From: Takakia lepidozioides
Taxonomy: Eukaryota; Streptophyta; Takakiopsida; Takakiales; Takakiaceae
NCBI GenBank assembly: GCA_030704615.1
Contig: CM060733.1
Location: 22,756,001-22,816,000, forward strand
Direction of reading: 5' to 3'
Length of the DNA stretch: 60,000 bases
A program made the translations under genes and the position numbers. The notes under the pieces are model-generated. The model did not search any database and was not told the DNA's origin. It saw only the letters and a program-made list of their open reading frames with translations. Of this stretch, positions 58,314 to 60,000 are shown piece after piece (the first letter of the stretch is position 1; every line of letters starts with the position of its first letter).

Positions 58314-58714
58314 GAGTTGATGTCGGCCATTGCAGCTTTGAGAAGACTGCGATCTTTGGGCCCCGCAACCTTCAGCACACAACACAATCGACGGCGAAAT
58401 GCCAATCGAGATCGTTGGGGTGGGCTTGGGCCAATGTGCTCCATCCATGCCAGGAGGCGATGATTGCCGTCCCACACGTAGAACATCTTACCGGACATGT
58501 GCTGGAAAAGAGGATCACTAGCAATCGATCTCTCGAACTCCTCATTCGCGTTTGCCAATGGGACCCCATTTGTCCACCTCATCGGAAGTGTGGGCACGGG
58601 AAGCTCCGTGGTCGTTCTCAATGGAAACGTAAAGGCGGCAGACCCCATTCGATATCCATCCCGGAAAGAGAATTTCAGCTTGTCGATATCGCCTGGGAGG
58701 GCAGGTCTCACCAC
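58314..58714 (-). pseudogene. ParB-like domain exon (DGNHR motif)
   Basis: Minus strand, TTGCAG acceptor and GTAAGC donor. It encodes GDIDKLKFSFRDGYRMGSAA, FPLRTTTELPVPTLP and KMFYVWDGNHRLLAWMEHIG, then KVAGPKDRSLLKAAMADIN. FYVWDGNHRLLAW corresponds to the DGxHR box of the ParB/sulfiredoxin superfamily, which binds nucleotide in partition proteins and acts as nuclease in some relatives. Around 58420 a better frame (HPNDLDWHFAVDCVV) lies one base off, with a compensating shift about 65 bp later, indicating two small indels. Combined with the downstream methyltransferase exons, the layout resembles bacterial and phage ParB-plus-methylase proteins. Confidence 0.65.
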
Positions 58715-58769
58715 CTGCAATGACACCAAGCGGCAAAGGGGAATTCGAAGCTTGGCCGGTAGGGTACAC

Positions 58770-58988
58770 CATGCCCCCCAGCACCCTTCCAATGTTGCTG
58801 TGGGTTGCCTCCAACATCTTGGCAGCGGCCAACTTCATATCCGCCTCAGACATGACGTCTGCTGCAGAGGGGTTTTCCGGCAGCCCACCAAGACCGCCAA
58901 ATCCAGCCTGTATGCTCCGGGTTTGGGGCCTGGGGATGTCCGGGAGAATGTCATCCTGGTCAGAAAACATCCATGTCGTCCTCCTCAA
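58770..58988 (-). pseudogene. Exon before the ParB domain
   Basis: Separated from the ParB exon by a 55-bp intron (GTGTAC ... TTGCAG). It encodes DQDDILPDIPRPQTRSIQAG, GFGGLGGLPENPSAADVMSE and ADMKLAAAKMLEATHSNIGR, joined as LGGM|VVRPALPGD. Low-complexity start, then a helix. The upstream boundary is uncertain. Confidence 0.5.
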
Positions 58989-58993
58989 CAGGG

Positions 58994-59460
58994 TCAGCCA
59001 CCTGCGAAACCACCTCCAGCACTCTCGTCGTCTCTACTGCCCTCTCCTGGCTTCACCTCGAACTTGCACAATCGGTGCTCTTTCAGGTGTTCTTTCCTCT
59101 CCTCCACTCTCCACCGTATGGGTAATTGCGGGGGCTGCACTTGCCCGCGATGGTCTAACCGGTGTGCTACTGCCTCTCTGTGGTGTCTTGTAGGGATCCA
59201 CGTCTCTGTGTGTCCCTCGCTTACATTGGCATCTGTCATTTGGGCACCCCTGGCCTCTTCAGCTGCCTTTTGTCTTTCTCCTTGCTAGCATTCTGTCTCG
59301 TCTGTTCTTTTGCCCTCTCTTTTGCCCTCTCACGGGCTTTCTGTTTCTTACTAGGGCTAGCAACAGGGGAGCCCTCCAGGACGACCACCTTTGATTGAGG
59401 CGAACTGACACCCTCGCGCGCACTGCTCACTCCCCCCTCGCAGCCCGTGACTGCTCTCTC
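58994..59460 (-). pseudogene. Charged N-terminal region of the ParB/methyltransferase gene
   Basis: Minus-strand frames encode SKKQKARERAKERAKEQTRQ (Lys/Arg/Ala-rich, helix-forming) and, in a second frame, MTDANVSEGHTETWIPTRHH with HLKEHRLCKFEVKPGEGSRD. Their order and frames are unresolved, so exon limits are approximate. The true 5' end may lie farther on, outside the window. Confidence 0.4.
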
Positions 59461-60000
59461 GCCGGGGATTGCATGTGCTTAGCTTTCTTCTTTTTCTTTG
59501 CGTGGGCGGGCCCTACTGCATGTGCATGAACAACCTCCATGCCGGATCTGCTGTCCTCATGTCCTCACGCCCTTCACCTGCCATGCCGCCTGCACCAACC
59601 TCCCTAATGCCTACTCTATCGTAATCTCGTTGCAAGTCCTCCCGTCCACCAACAAAAGATTTAAGTTTGCCCTCTCGCCCCAAGTTGGGCGATTCAAACA
59701 TGCGATGAGTTGAGCTGTCGATGATACCACCAGCGTGCCGGGCTCGTCGTCACTCTGTGATTGACAAAAATCGTGAACACCAACAGTGGTGCAAAAAGCA
59801 GCAGCGCAACCACCATAGCAGCAATCATGTAGCAAAAATGAAAACATAACAAGTTTAGGAAGTATGGAGAGCCATGCAAACAACAATGAAAACAAATGCA
59901 ACCATTGCCTAAGAATGACATGCACAAGCAGCCTTCTCCAGAGCTGCCGGATTTGCACACGCATTGCAAACAATCTAAGGTTCAGTCAATATCTAAAGTT
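59461..60000. other. No gene assigned at the window edge
   Basis: Short minus-strand frames only, possibly 5' sequence of the same gene. From about 59760 the plus strand is A/C-rich and looks non-coding. No palindromes or terminus seen. Confidence 0.45.

Overview
This is repeat-dominated nuclear DNA from a eukaryote. Spliceosomal introns, Ty3/gypsy elements of plant type, a Mutator-like (MULE) transposase with a SWIM finger and a gypsy element carrying a DNA methyltransferase all point to a streptophyte, most plausibly a charophyte alga such as Chara. That assignment is an inference, not something the sequence proves. No intact host gene, rRNA, tRNA or CRISPR array was found. Host coding sequence appears only as fragments: a DEAD-box helicase tail, a bL12-like ribosomal protein exon and a disrupted protein kinase.

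Region 0.7-6.9 kb is a MULE-like DNA transposon. About 31 palindromes on an almost exact 53-bp lattice precede a broken transposase gene, and a CATGAGC-rich terminus follows it. Region 7.6-25.0 kb holds two nested copies of an unusual Ty3/gypsy element. Outer copy B (7.6-8.54 and 20.59-25.02 kb) was split within gag by a 12-kb insertion (8542-20592, TG...CA ends, 4-bp target duplication) carrying copy A. Copy A has one 2,446-codon frame encoding Gag, protease, a C5 cytosine DNA methyltransferase, reverse transcriptase, RNase H, integrase and a terminal PHD finger. Its only interruptions are stop codons. One of these, UAG CAA CCA, is shared by both copies, matches the leaky UAG-CAR-YYA context and sits between the methyltransferase and RT modules.

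Region 25.0-32.8 kb contains an unrecognised protein family (three copies, called FRN here after its FRNRDDCP motif), an inverted and internally deleted gypsy copy, the 3' end of a second ParB/methyltransferase gene and a second palindrome array. Region 33.8-47.2 kb is a complete gypsy element (copy C) with LTRs of about 1.03 kb, a PBS, a PPT and the 5-bp duplication AGCTA. It was inserted into the kinase reading frame. It has a 4-kb extra 3' region with coiled-coil and proline-rich segments.

Region 47.3-53.5 kb has a hairpin tandem array and a decayed copy (D) around a 500-N gap. Region 53.55-60 kb holds a multi-exon minus-strand gene combining a ParB-like DGNHR domain with an amino-methyltransferase-like domain. 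One intron of this gene contains a palindromic satellite of about 95 bp. The MULE, FRN and ParB/methyltransferase genes share palindrome arrays and, in part, CATGAGC termini, so they may belong to one family of large transposons with their own DNA-binding and DNA-modifying proteins. This is the main hypothesis to test, along with the methyltransferase-bearing gypsy element.
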